Assembly: GCF_003966895.1 (NCBI RefSeq)
Contig: NZ_AP018449.1
Location: 813,424-877,423 of the forward strand
Origin: Methylomusa anaerophila
Lineage (GTDB): Bacteria; Bacillota; Negativicutes; Sporomusales; Sporomusaceae
Direction: 5' to 3'
Length of the DNA: 64,000 nt
Below are positions 45,774 through 54,684 of the stretch, in pieces. Each line of letters opens with the position of its first letter. Position 1 is the stretch's first letter. Below the pieces are notes generated by a model. It had not been told where the DNA came from and ran no database searches. It worked only from the letters and a program-made list of their open reading frames with translations. The position numbers were made by a program, and so were the translations under genes.

Positions 45774-46388
45774 TTATTTCCTTTGGAGTAATTTTGCTAT
45801 TGCTTGTGTCCGGCTGTGAACACCAAGTTTGTTATATATGTTATTGCAGTGACTTTTTACTGTTCCTATTGTCAATCCAAGCCTTTGCGCAATTTCCTTA
45901 TTGGAAAATCCTAACAGTACCATATTCAACACTTCATTTTCTCTTAATGTTAAATCATCGTCAGCCCTCAAGCAGGGTTGACCCTCCTGATCAATACTCA
46001 CCATATTTTTACCGTAGATATCATCGAAATAACTTATAGCCGATAAAATGGTATCAATTAACACACTGGGATTAACAGGCATAGTTAGACAGGCAAAAAT
46101 TTGCGCCTTATTGATTGCCTCAATTAAGGTATAACTATCCACCTGATTAGCGATTGCTATCAATCGTGTGAACGGGGATATTTTACGGGCGGCAGCCAAA
46201 AATTGAACACCATCGGCAATTTCCATTTTTAGGTTTGCAACAACAGCCCGATAATAACATTTTCTGCTTAACAAATTTAATGCTTCGATGGGATGTTGAA
46301 CAATGTCAATCTGAAAAAGCTTATGTAATTGATGCATAGATTGCAAGGATTCCAGCCCATCGTTAACCAATAGTACTGAATTATTCAT
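45774..46388 (-). CDS. LuxR-family regulator with degenerate receiver domain
   Basis: 204 residues: an N-terminal response-regulator-like fold and a C-terminal GerE/LuxR helix-turn-helix (LTLRENEVLNMVLLGFSNKEIAQRLGLTIGTVKSHCNNIYNKLGV). In the receiver, the expected phospho-acceptor Asp in the strand AVVANLKM is Asn (residue 52) and the Lys of the usual tKP motif is Met (TMPVNP). Hence it is probably not controlled by phosphorylation. It lies 98 bases upstream of the Wza gene and is the likely regulator of the polysaccharide locus (inference). Confidence 0.9.
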   Translation of the reverse strand: MNNSVLLVNDGLESLQSMHQLHKLFQIDIVQHPIEALNLLSRKCYYRAVVANLKMEIADGVQFLAAARKISPFTRLIAIANQVDSYTLIEAINKAQIFACLTMPVNPSVLIDTILSAISYFDDIYGKNMVSIDQEGQPCLRADDDLTLRENEVLNMVLLGFSNKEIAQRLGLTIGTVKSHCNNIYNKLGVHSRTQAIAKLLQRK

Positions 46389-46904
46389 TATTAGTCACCC
46401 TGAATTCACCCTGGCAGATATTTAATATTTTACTGTCGTACTATTGCAACAAATAGGTATTAATAAAACCTAAAACCCGCACTAAATTTATGGAATTATT
46501 AATTTATATTGTTTGGCAATTAGTAGGTGATTTTTATTATATAAGGTTGCGATTAAGCATTGCATCTGACTTAGGTTGTAAATCATGTTATTTTTTTCTA
46601 TTTTTATTATTTTTTTCTAGTCGCTATTCTTTTTTCAAATAAGTTAAAAAATATATAATTTTCTATAAAATGGTATGTTTTAGGAAAATGTTATTATTAG
46701 ATCTGATAAATTTATCAGTATGCCGCCATTTTAGCATCTTTTTTATAATTATTTTGTAAAAGCTTGACACCAATTATTATGTTTAAATATTATTATTCGT
46801 TAACATCAACACACTATTTTTTAACATTAAGCATCTATTTGCTGTCAAAAATCGATACTCCTTAATCCTTTGTACAATAAGGCTTTTACAGCTTTAAAAC
46901 AGAA

Positions 46905-46934
46905 AAAACCGCTGACTTTCCAGTCAGCAGTTTT
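46905..46934. terminator. Bidirectional hairpin
   Basis: AAAACcGCTGAC pairs with GTCAGCaGTTTT around a short loop. T-rich tails exist on both strands, stronger on the minus strand (six Ts). Confidence 0.55.
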
Positions 46935-47043
46935 AATACTGCCTAAAACCGACATAATCATACATATAGTAAGAAAAAATACAAACTTTGTCGATTTTGT
47001 GCGAAAATTAAGTTATAATGCCAATACTGCAGCAAAAAAAATT

Positions 47044-47083
47044 AGGCTAAATCCATTACCTACAGGATTCAGCCTGGTTTTTT
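47044..47083. terminator. Bidirectional terminator, likely for the cheW operon
   Basis: AGGCTAAATCC pairs with GGATTCAGCCT (one mismatch). GGTTTTTTC follows on the plus strand and an eight-T run follows on the minus strand, where it lies about 110 bases past the cheW stop. Confidence 0.72.
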
Positions 47084-47192
47084 CATTACTATTTTTTGCG
47101 GCGCGTTCCGTTCAGTATCAAATAGATAAATTCTAACCGCAATTAACTGCAACCATGAATTATGAGACTTTATGTATTTCAGCCAGTAGAAT

Positions 47193-47663
47193 TTAAGCGC
47201 TTGCTATGTCTTGGGAAGCGGTAATAACTTCGTATTCTTCCATAGACAATAGTTGCTCCGGATCGAGAATAATGATCATCCGGTCCTCCACTTTGCCTAT
47301 ACCTTTCAGATATTTGGCGCTAGTGCTGCATAGAAACGTGGGAGCAGACTGTAAATCTTCATCCGCTATACTGACGATATCTGTAACTTCATCCACAATA
47401 CAGCCGATTACGGAACCCACATTTAGCATAACAAATTTGCTGTCATCAGTAATTTTGGTTTCCTGTAACCCGAATTTCGTTCCCAAATTGATGATATAGT
47501 TGATTTGTCCGCGCAAATTGATCATACCTTCTATCTGTTTGGGAAATCCGGGAACTTTACGAAGGGGAAACTTTTGCGGTCTTAAAATACCTTTTACCGC
47601 TATGGCGTCGATACCATATTCTTCTCCGTTCAATTCACAAACAACGAATAGGGTGCTAGCCAC
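47193..47663 (-). CDS. cheW: CheW-like chemotaxis coupling protein
   Basis: 156 residues consisting of a single CheW fold: FVVCELNGEEYGIDAIAVKGIL, GFPKQIEGMINLRGQINYIINL and CIVDEVTDIVSI are typical. It couples chemoreceptors to CheA in the cytosol. It follows the PocR-chemoreceptor gene by 43 bases and probably serves it specifically, because no CheA or other che gene is nearby. Confidence 0.93.
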   Translation of the reverse strand: MASTLFVVCELNGEEYGIDAIAVKGILRPQKFPLRKVPGFPKQIEGMINLRGQINYIINLGTKFGLQETKITDDSKFVMLNVGSVIGCIVDEVTDIVSIADEDLQSAPTFLCSTSAKYLKGIGKVEDRMIIILDPEQLLSMEEYEVITASQDIASA

Positions 47664-47706
47664 GGTTTTTCACCTCGCTTGCCAGATATAGTTATATAGA
47701 TATGGG

Positions 47707-48762
47707 TTATACTTGATTCGCCAACTCGCTTAGCTGCGTGGTTAGGCCGTTGATCTCCACAATATTTGCCGTTACTTCTTGGATAGCGGCCGCTTGCTGT
47801 TCCACTGTCGACGCCGTCTCGTTGCCCATGCTGACCGTCGTCTTGACGGAATTTCTTATTAAGGAGGTGAATTCCTGGATCTTGCCGACAGTTTGTTTGG
47901 AGTCGGCGGACAGTTTTCTGATTTCCTGGGCTACGACGCCGAATCCCAAGCCCGCTTCCCCCGCCCGGGCCGCCTCGATGGCCGCGTTCAGACCCAACAA
48001 ACGGGTCTCATCGGCAATTTCCTTGATTAGGTCCATGACCTGATTGATTTCCCCGGTTACCACATCCACGTTTTGTATTTCCTTGTTCAGTTGGGTCTGA
48101 TTGTCGCTGACCGTACTGGCCGAGGCTGCCAATTGCTCCATGGTTGCCGATATTTGAGTCAGACTGTCGCTTAATACCTGGGAAACCGACTGCAGCTTTC
48201 TTTGATGATAGGCGGTTTGTGACATGTTGTTGGCAACGATGAACAGCACATTGGCGGCGGATTCGATGCTTTCCTTGGATAATTTGCGAACTTCGTGGAC
48301 TGCTTCCACGTACCCTTCGCCGTCCACCCCGATTTCATTGGCAATGCGTCGATACTTGGCTTCATCAGGCGCATCCGTCAGCACTTGTCCGCCGAGAATG
48401 GTGCCAATCTGCTTTCCTTCCAGCATGATGGGCGCGGCAAAGTCAATAAGCCCTGCATGGCATTCATACACCACCGGTTTGCCGGTTCGCGCCGCTTCCT
48501 CGCCCCCTTTGCGGTGGGATTCCGCACAGCGTTTATCGCCGCATTCCGTTGTATGGGTATAATCCTTGCAAAAACGGGTATAACAGCTGGGTTTGCTAAC
48601 CGGGGTGCCGTCAATATCCACGGTTACACTCGCCAACCCCACTCCTTTGGCAAAATCATCCTGAAAGCGTTGTAAAAAATCAAGATCAATGACATCGGTC
48701 AGCTTAATGTTGTCAACTTCGAAACCTTTGTTTTTGGTGCTTGGATTGTACTCGTGCGACAT
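47707..48762 (-). CDS. Cytosolic PocR-domain chemoreceptor
   Basis: 351 residues. The N-terminal half is a PocR ligand-binding domain (residues about 20-185), with [15 protein letters not shown] and [30 protein letters not shown], including the conserved Cys cluster; in PocR regulators such domains respond to small diols and similar compounds. The C-terminal half is an MCP signalling hairpin with [30 protein letters not shown]. There is no transmembrane segment, so it senses an intracellular ligand. The gene pairs with cheW. Confidence 0.92.
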   Translation of the reverse strand: MSHEYNPSTKNKGFEVDNIKLTDVIDLDFLQRFQDDFAKGVGLASVTVDIDGTPVSKPSCYTRFCKDYTHTTECGDKRCAESHRKGGEEAARTGKPVVYECHAGLIDFAAPIMLEGKQIGTILGGQVLTDAPDEAKYRRIANEIGVDGEGYVEAVHEVRKLSKESIESAANVLFIVANNMSQTAYHQRKLQSVSQVLSDSLTQISATMEQLAASASTVSDNQTQLNKEIQNVDVVTGEINQVMDLIKEIADETRLLGLNAAIEAARAGEAGLGFGVVAQEIRKLSADSKQTVGKIQEFTSLIRNSVKTTVSMGNETASTVEQQAAAIQEVTANIVEINGLTTQLSELANQV

Positions 48763-48959
48763 AATGCCTTCCTCCTTAATTTTTTATTGAACCCCGGCTA
48801 CAGTCGGGGCACTTTAGCTAAATCAGGAATTTCTTTACTCCGTGGTTATTTTTCTTAACTTTAAAACTATTATAAGTTATTTTCCAAAATAACACTATTA
48901 TCTCAAAAAACTACATTTTTCAACAAAAAAATGCCAAACTATTATCTCCGGAAGATAAT

Positions 48960-49075
48960 ATATATATTGCATTAAAGAATGACATCAGGGTATTAGGATA
49001 GCTGAGGTTAAGCGACAGCATCGAAGCATTCCTAATACCCTGATATAATTTCAATTCTTTAATGCGTTCCCTATA
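48960..49075. repeat. Palindromic repeat family, full copy B
   Basis: TIR arms GCATTAAAGAAT (left) and ATTCTTTAATGC (right) enclose CAGGGTATTAGGA and TCCTAATACCCTG around a conserved centre, GCTGAGGTTAAGCGACAGC. Relative to copy A at 51746, CCG/CGG in the stem is changed to TCA/TGA on both sides. The element fills most of the gap between the PucR gene and the chemoreceptor gene. Confidence 0.8.
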
Positions 49076-49090
49076 GTTTGGCCTGAGAGT

Positions 49091-50410
49091 TTAAATATTT
49101 ACAATGATCCGGCCCAGTCTATACAATTTGATTGCTGCTGCCAGAGCAATTCTGGTCTCAAAAGAATCAACAGAAATCTCCAGGATCTTTTCGATTCGCT
49201 GTTTGCGAAAAACTACCGTTTTATGATGTAAAAATAAGTTCTGCGCGGCTTCCTTTAAGTTGGCGGTTTGCAGTATCTCTTCCAGGGTATCCAAATAATT
49301 TGTGCCTTTTTCCCGGTCGTAGTTTATGAGTTTTCCAATCTTTTCTTCAACAAATCCGCGGGCCGGCTCTTTCAACTCATAGGTGGTAAGAAGCTGAAAA
49401 ATACCTAAATCCCCGTAGTGGTATATTCCCCCCCGGCTGTTTCGGTCACAGCGGGCGGCGATAATGGCGTTCCGGGCTTGTCGGAAACTTTTGACCAAGC
49501 CTGCGGGACCGGTTTGTGAATTGCCTACCCCAATTGTCACCGCCAGATAAGAAGCAATACAGCGGATTTTGTCTATAAGACGGCCGGCAAATTGTATGCT
49601 GCCGTCCTTATTGAGTTCTTTGGCCTGATACAAAACTCCTATATCGGCGCGGCAGTCCCATACAATACAGTCAGGTTCGTCGCCTAACACGTCAATTATG
49701 CTGTTCTTGAGAATTTGGCAGTTGTTGGCGTTGGCATTCCGCTTGGTTCCTGCCCCGTTAAATCCCTCACTGGCTACTAAGCAACAGAATAGGGGGGCTG
49801 AAAAGTCTACCCCCAACGAATTGGCAAAACTCGTGACCTGTGCATCAACGACTACATGCCCGTTGACGATATCGTTAAGAAAATCGCTGCGGCGACGCAA
49901 TTCATAGGATATCTGGAGAATCCTTTCCGCTTGCCGCCGTTCCGTAACATCGGTAACAACCACGGCAACTGTCTTTTTACCGCCGACCGTATGTTGCATC
50001 GGCGCCGCCCGTCCTTCCCAAAACTGGGAAGTCAGCGATATTTCCAGGGCATGGTCGAGGCGGCGAGGCATTTGCGTCGTGATAGTCTGACGGATTTCCG
50101 CCAAAAACTCCTTGGCTTTTTCCGGCGAAAACACATCATAAACAGTTTGTCCCCGCAACTTCGCCGGGGAAAACGGTATCAGCTTCTCACTGTTGCCGAA
50201 AACTTCAATAAACCGCCCGTCCTCGTCAATGATATAACTGGCATCAGGTACCGCCTGCGCAAAATCCCTCAGCCAGCATTCATTCTCTGTCCCCATGTCC
50301 GGCAATGCCTGCTCTGTTTGCTTACGGCCGATGTCTGTCGCAAAATTATCTTCTTTATCTTTATTTTTTTTATCTTTATTTTTCGGATTGAAACCAATAG
50401 CATCCGGCAA
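49091..50410 (-). CDS. PAS-domain and PucR/CdaR-type transcriptional regulator
   Basis: 439 residues. After a charged Lys/Asp-rich start there is a PAS domain (DASYIIDEDGRFIEVFG to AVVVTDVTERRQAERIL, residues about 50-175), a middle GGDEF-like/CdaR region, and a C-terminal PucR helix-turn-helix (LKEAAQNLFLHHKTVVFRKQRIEKILEI). The start is TTG at 50410, seven bases after GAGGTG. It is a single-gene unit that may be activated by a small-molecule or redox signal through PAS. Its targets are unknown; the C1 peptidase gene is the neighbour upstream. Confidence 0.88.
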   Translation of the reverse strand: MPDAIGFNPKNKDKKNKDKEDNFATDIGRKQTEQALPDMGTENECWLRDFAQAVPDASYIIDEDGRFIEVFGNSEKLIPFSPAKLRGQTVYDVFSPEKAKEFLAEIRQTITTQMPRRLDHALEISLTSQFWEGRAAPMQHTVGGKKTVAVVVTDVTERRQAERILQISYELRRRSDFLNDIVNGHVVVDAQVTSFANSLGVDFSAPLFCCLVASEGFNGAGTKRNANANNCQILKNSIIDVLGDEPDCIVWDCRADIGVLYQAKELNKDGSIQFAGRLIDKIRCIASYLAVTIGVGNSQTGPAGLVKSFRQARNAIIAARCDRNSRGGIYHYGDLGIFQLLTTYELKEPARGFVEEKIGKLINYDREKGTNYLDTLEEILQTANLKEAAQNLFLHHKTVVFRKQRIEKILEISVDSFETRIALAAAIKLYRLGRIIVNI

Positions 50411-50565
50411 TATTCCTCACCTCATGAAAACTTACCGTTATGATGGGTATGGCAATTACTTTGTCCTGTTTTTTCGGTATTATTTCGATATTTGTTGATA
50501 TTATCCTTCAATAATTGCTAATTGCCAATTGCCCCCTGCCAGTTGCCAAATCACCCAATAAAATA

Positions 50566-50591
50566 CCCTGCAAACTGATTCGTCTGCAGGG
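50566..50591 (-). terminator. Terminator of the C1 peptidase gene
   Basis: CCCTGCA pairs with TGCAGGG with a 12-base loop. On the minus strand it is followed by TATTTTATT. It lies 40 bases past the peptidase stop. Confidence 0.55.
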
Positions 50592-50629
50592 CCACATTGA
50601 TACTATCGGTCTTTATGGTTATCTCAGGC

Positions 50630-51547
50630 TCAAATACTTACCGGACCAAATTGATCAGTGTCAATCCATTCCATTTTTATTAACGACCAAAAATCGGTTG
50701 CCAGCTGATTAAGGACATAATCGTACGGCAACCATCCGTAGCCGTTATCACCCCAGCTGGCTCCCCACGAATTGCGAATGAGAATGGCGCCGGTAGTTTC
50801 CAGGTTGTATTGGAGGTTTTTGATTTTTAGGCTATCATCATAACCTACCGCCACAACAGCATGTCCCCACTGCGCCCTTTCGTCCGGACCCGGATAGGGA
50901 ATTCCCCCTTTGACATCTGCCTGAGTGTAGGATGAAAAGCCATAAAAGCCGAACATGGCGGGTATACCTGCCGCAATGTATTTTTTTATACTGTTTAATA
51001 CTTCGGCAGGCGTTTTATTTGTTGTCCCTACGCCGTCATGAGTGAAGTATTGTAACGCCTCGTAATTGTCGGCCAATGAATAAACAAATGAGGTTGGTTC
51101 CTTATCAAAATCCGGATTTATATCCGTATATGGCCAATATTTTTCCGCAGGCGCACCAAGGAGAACCAAGGACCCCATCGTATCTCGCAAATATGCGCCG
51201 GCATCACCGGTTACTCCCATCAAATTACGCGTGGCTTTATAAATGAAAAGACGTGAAACATTAATTTGTTTTTGGTAGGCTTTATTTATGAAATATTCGA
51301 CTATCCCCGCCGCCGCGTTGGCAGTGCATGAACCCAGCTCCCCTTGATCTTCTATTGCTGTGCACCACTGCCGCAAATCTGCCTTATCCGGTAATGAATC
51401 TGCCCTTCCCATAGGTATGCCCAATTTTTCCACAATACTTTTAATTTGCTCATGTTCTTCTGAATAATCCCGTAAATCCGGCAACGGTGGAAGCCAACCC
51501 GTGCCCAGTATTTTTTTCGAATTAGGAAGTATCACTTTCTGATACAT
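50630..51547 (-). CDS. Papain-like (C1A family) cysteine peptidase
   Basis: 305 residues with all catalytic residues: the oxyanion Gln and catalytic Cys in EDQGELGSCTANAAAG, the His in WGHAVVAVGYDD, and the Asn in IRNSWGASWGDNGYGW. The N-terminal 50 residues (GTGWLPPLPDLRDYSEEH) resemble other bacterial C1A peptidases. No signal peptide is visible, so the enzyme seems cytosolic or exported by other means. The start at 51547 follows GGAGG. It is bounded by a palindromic repeat upstream. No partner gene is evident. Confidence 0.9.
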   Translation of the reverse strand: MYQKVILPNSKKILGTGWLPPLPDLRDYSEEHEQIKSIVEKLGIPMGRADSLPDKADLRQWCTAIEDQGELGSCTANAAAGIVEYFINKAYQKQINVSRLFIYKATRNLMGVTGDAGAYLRDTMGSLVLLGAPAEKYWPYTDINPDFDKEPTSFVYSLADNYEALQYFTHDGVGTTNKTPAEVLNSIKKYIAAGIPAMFGFYGFSSYTQADVKGGIPYPGPDERAQWGHAVVAVGYDDSLKIKNLQYNLETTGAILIRNSWGASWGDNGYGWLPYDYVLNQLATDFWSLIKMEWIDTDQFGPVSI

Positions 51548-51745
51548 ATGTTTTCCTCCTTCACTCCTTTTTTTGGATATTGAAATACACCTCACCTACC
51601 ATTATATAAATATTTTTTTGTAAATTTTGTAAAATATAGGGGGAATCTAAATAAAAAAGCGCAAGCTTGCACTATTTACATCAAAATATTCCTCCTCTAA
51701 ATATTTTCATAATGCAGCAACTTTGGTGAAAGCTCCTGTGTATCT

Positions 51746-51860
51746 ATATATGTCGCATTAAAGAATTGACCCGGGTATTAGGATAAGCTGAGGTTAAGCG
51801 GCAGCGTCGAAGCGTTCCTAATACCCGGACATAATTTCAATTCTTTAATGCATTCCATAT
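51746..51860. repeat. Palindromic repeat family, full copy A
   Basis: GCATTAAAGAATTGA (left) and TCAATTCTTTAATGC (right) form the outer arms, followed inward by CCGGGTATTAGGA and TCCTAATACCCGG. The centre reads GCTGAGGTTAAGCGGCAGC. It lies in the 424-base gap between the divergent peptidase and glycosyltransferase genes, which is otherwise AT-rich without a gene. Confidence 0.82.
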
Positions 51861-51971
51861 AAAAATTTTAATCTATTTTTTTCATTATACACGTGGATTT
51901 TGAGGTATACTGAGGTATACTGAGGTTACTTGTTCTTAAATCTAATTCTAATAATGATATGGAGAAAACTC

Positions 51972-53396
51972 ATGAACCGAAAAATACTGATTGTTGCGTG
52001 CTGTATAATTATTATTAATCTGGGGTATAATGCCTTTCTGCCTCTCCATCCCGACGAGGCCTACTATTGGACCTGGTCCCAGAATCTTCAACTGTCCTAC
52101 TTTGACCATCCGCCGCTGATCGCCTATCTGATAAAACTATTTACGTTATTCAGTACAAATGAATGGTCCATCCGTCTGGTATCGGTTTTCTGCCTTTCCG
52201 TGTCCTCATGGCTGGTTTACCGGCTGGCGGCAGAAATGTTTTCAGGAACAGTAGCTGCTCTAAGTCTTTTGATTTTCCTCTTTATTCCCATCACCCAGAT
52301 TGGTTTTCAGGTGGTCACGCCGGACGCTCCCCTGATACTATTTTGGACGGGTACTGTCTATTTCAGCTACCAGGCGATTTTTCGCAACAAAGTACGCTAT
52401 TTATATTTCGCCGGCTTGACCGGTGGATTCATGCTGCTGTCCAAATATACCGGAATATTGTTATTCCCGGCCTTGCTGGTTTTTTTAATGGCTTCGAAAC
52501 ATAGACGCCTGCTTGGTTCTAGCCATTTTTACAGTGCCGCGCTGCTTGCCGGTTTGATATTTTCCCCTGTCTTATTTTGGAACTGGCAGCATGATTGGAT
52601 TTCTTTCAAGTTTCAGTACGGCCATGGTATGGCCCAAAACAAAGTATTTGATATAGAGACTTTGGGCCAGTATGTAGCTGGCCAGGCCGGTATTATAAAC
52701 CCTGTATTTTTCTTGGCAATGATATTCTATGCCTACGGCAAAATCAGGGAAAATATGACGAACGATAAGCTGGCTTTTCTGTTTTGGCCACTTAGTATCG
52801 TCCTATTTTTCTTCGGCTATGCCGCCCTGTTTAAAAAAGTGGAACCAAATTGGCCGGTTGCGGCCTATATTACCGGTACAATTTTGTTGTCCTACTGGCT
52901 TGACCGGTATAAAAAAAATTGGATCGTCGTAACCGGTATTGTGCTTACAACGCTGATGACGGTACTGGTCAGATATCCGGAAGCATTTCCCTTCCTCCCG
53001 CCGAAAGCTGTGCTGAAAGCCCATTATTACGGTTATGCCGATTTGTTGCGAACCGCCGGCAAATATGTGACCGGCAATTCGGCAGTGGTAATCAGCGACA
53101 ATTATCAAAACGCTTCGATGGCTTGGTATTACCTCGAGGGCAGGCCCGAGGTTCATATCATAACCAGTTCCCGTTTTTCCAACTATGACTACTGGCGAGC
53201 TAAACTTGTCGACCACCCGCCCAACGAAGCGCTATATATCGGGGACAAGAGTAAACTGCCGGAACTTAATCAGATGTTTGAGAAAGTCCAGCTTGTGGAT
53301 ATATTGAAGTTCCGCAACCCATATGTAACTCGTGAATTCAATATTTATCGCTGCAGCGGATTTAAGGGGTTTCTCCCCCAGCAAACTCAAATATGA
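51972..53396 (+). CDS. PMT-family (GT39/ArnT-like) lipid-linked glycosyltransferase
   Basis: 474 residues with about twelve hydrophobic helices. The first periplasmic loop HPDEAYYWTWSQNLQLSYFDHPPLIAYL carries the paired acidic residues and DHPP motif of PMT/ArnT-type enzymes, which transfer sugars from undecaprenyl-phosphate donors on the outer face of the inner membrane. The extracytoplasmic C-terminal part (residues about 350-474) is smaller than in ArnT. GGAG is seven bases upstream of the ATG at 51972. It is paired with the PHP gene, 18 bases downstream. Confidence 0.88.
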   Translation: MNRKILIVACCIIIINLGYNAFLPLHPDEAYYWTWSQNLQLSYFDHPPLIAYLIKLFTLFSTNEWSIRLVSVFCLSVSSWLVYRLAAEMFSGTVAALSLLIFLFIPITQIGFQVVTPDAPLILFWTGTVYFSYQAIFRNKVRYLYFAGLTGGFMLLSKYTGILLFPALLVFLMASKHRRLLGSSHFYSAALLAGLIFSPVLFWNWQHDWISFKFQYGHGMAQNKVFDIETLGQYVAGQAGIINPVFFLAMIFYAYGKIRENMTNDKLAFLFWPLSIVLFFFGYAALFKKVEPNWPVAAYITGTILLSYWLDRYKKNWIVVTGIVLTTLMTVLVRYPEAFPFLPPKAVLKAHYYGYADLLRTAGKYVTGNSAVVISDNYQNASMAWYYLEGRPEVHIITSSRFSNYDYWRAKLVDHPPNEALYIGDKSKLPELNQMFEKVQLVDILKFRNPYVTREFNIYRCSGFKGFLPQQTQI

Positions 53397-53414
53397 CGGA
53401 GGTTATAAATTATA

Positions 53415-54602
53415 ATGATTGGCGATCTTGTACTTTGGGCGGCAATTGCCGCCTGTTTTCTCATTTTTTACCGCTTCATAAAGGCACACATTGCGGGACC
53501 AGTAGCTGAGCAAGCCGTTACAGAGGAAAGCCTGATGCTGCCGTTTTTCGATTATAAAGGGGTAATCCACTGCCATTCCGTATATTCCGACGGCGCGGCA
53601 ACGTTCCCGGAATTAATTGACGACGCCAACCAACTGGGTCTCGACTTCCTTATCACTTGCGACCACAATACCATAAAGCCGGTCTTGGACGGCTGGGAAG
53701 GATGGCATGGTCAAACTCTCATTTTAGCCGGGGAGGAAGTTTCGGTGGATGCCGGACATCTTCTGGTCTTTAATCTCGGCAGGAAAATGCCTGAATGTAA
53801 CAGCCAGGCGGCAATAAACTATGCAAATCAATATGGCGCTCTAAGCTTTCTCGCTCATCCTTACAATCTCAAAGGCGCCTGGAAAAACTGGGGTGCAACC
53901 GGTTACACCGGTTTGGAAATAGTCAACTTTGTGTCAATGTCTCGTCGTAAAGCCATTCAGTTTATGGGCATCTTTAGCCTTATCTTGTTTCTCCTTTGCC
54001 CATCCCGTTTGGAACATATTTTGTTCAACAACCGGCCACACCGGGAATTAAAGAAATGGGACGAACTGACACGAGTTCGGAAGGTGGTAGGAATCGGCGG
54101 GGTAGATGCCCACGGTTTTTTAAAAATCGGCAAAAAAAAATACCGTTGGCCACGCTATTATGAAATACTGCAGGCAGTAAACACCCATCTTCTGCTGCCC
54201 GAGAAATTCTCCCGTGACGATAAGCGGGCTAAAGCTCTCGTGTATGAAGCTTTAACCCGCGGGCATGCATATGTTTCGTTTGATTTACTCGCGCCCGCCG
54301 ACGGTTTTCAGTTTACAGCTTTTAGCGGCAATGCCGTCGCGCTTATGGGAGACCATATCGATTTAGACGAGGACAAACCGGTGAAACTGGCGGTATCCCT
54401 TCCCCCCGGCCGAAAAGGCATTATTACCCTCCTTAGAAACGGAAAGGTCATTACCAAATGTCACGGCAGCAGCCTGCAATCCGTTGTTACCCTGCCGGGC
54501 GCCTACCGGGTCGAGGTTTTTGGCTACCAGGCCAAACTCCCGGGGGGTTTTTATTACCGGAAACAACCTTGGATATTCAGCAACCCCATCTATGTTGGCT
54601 AA
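53415..54602 (+). CDS. Membrane-anchored PHP-domain phosphoesterase
   Basis: 395 residues: an N-terminal membrane helix (LVLWAAIAACFLIFYRF), then a PHP domain with the metal-binding motifs GVIHCHSVYSDG, ITCDHN, LAGEEVSVDAGHLLVF, FLAHPYN and GGVDAHG. A second hydrophobic patch (FMGIFSLILFLLC) lies near residue 180 and a beta-rich C-terminal part follows. Its role with the preceding glycosyltransferase is unknown; a phosphatase acting on a lipid-linked or envelope glycan is plausible but unproven. GGAGG is upstream, slightly distant, before the ATG at 53415. Confidence 0.87.
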   Translation: MIGDLVLWAAIAACFLIFYRFIKAHIAGPVAEQAVTEESLMLPFFDYKGVIHCHSVYSDGAATFPELIDDANQLGLDFLITCDHNTIKPVLDGWEGWHGQTLILAGEEVSVDAGHLLVFNLGRKMPECNSQAAINYANQYGALSFLAHPYNLKGAWKNWGATGYTGLEIVNFVSMSRRKAIQFMGIFSLILFLLCPSRLEHILFNNRPHRELKKWDELTRVRKVVGIGGVDAHGFLKIGKKKYRWPRYYEILQAVNTHLLLPEKFSRDDKRAKALVYEALTRGHAYVSFDLLAPADGFQFTAFSGNAVALMGDHIDLDEDKPVKLAVSLPPGRKGIITLLRNGKVITKCHGSSLQSVVTLPGAYRVEVFGYQAKLPGGFYYRKQPWIFSNPIYVG

Positions 54603-54684
54603 ACGGCGAAAACTATAATGCCCCCGCTCGCTGTCAAGACACGGAAACAAAAAAGTTAAGTTCGGACACACATATTGTCTTGTT

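Larger units (their letters stand above)
46389..47192. other. Long AT-rich intergenic region
   Basis: About 800 bases separate the LuxR regulator from cheW and are very AT-rich. I see a TTGACA (46764-46769) with TATTAT (46788-46793) spaced 18 bases apart on the plus strand, two hairpin terminators (listed separately) and a TTTGTCGA-like box near 46987. The plus-strand promoter and hairpins could bound a small RNA of 100-280 bases (inference). No reliable ORF was found. Confidence 0.4.

Noticed and set aside
46870..47136. 88-codon plus-strand frame
   Set aside because: It spans two terminator hairpins, has no ribosome site and an AT-driven composition.
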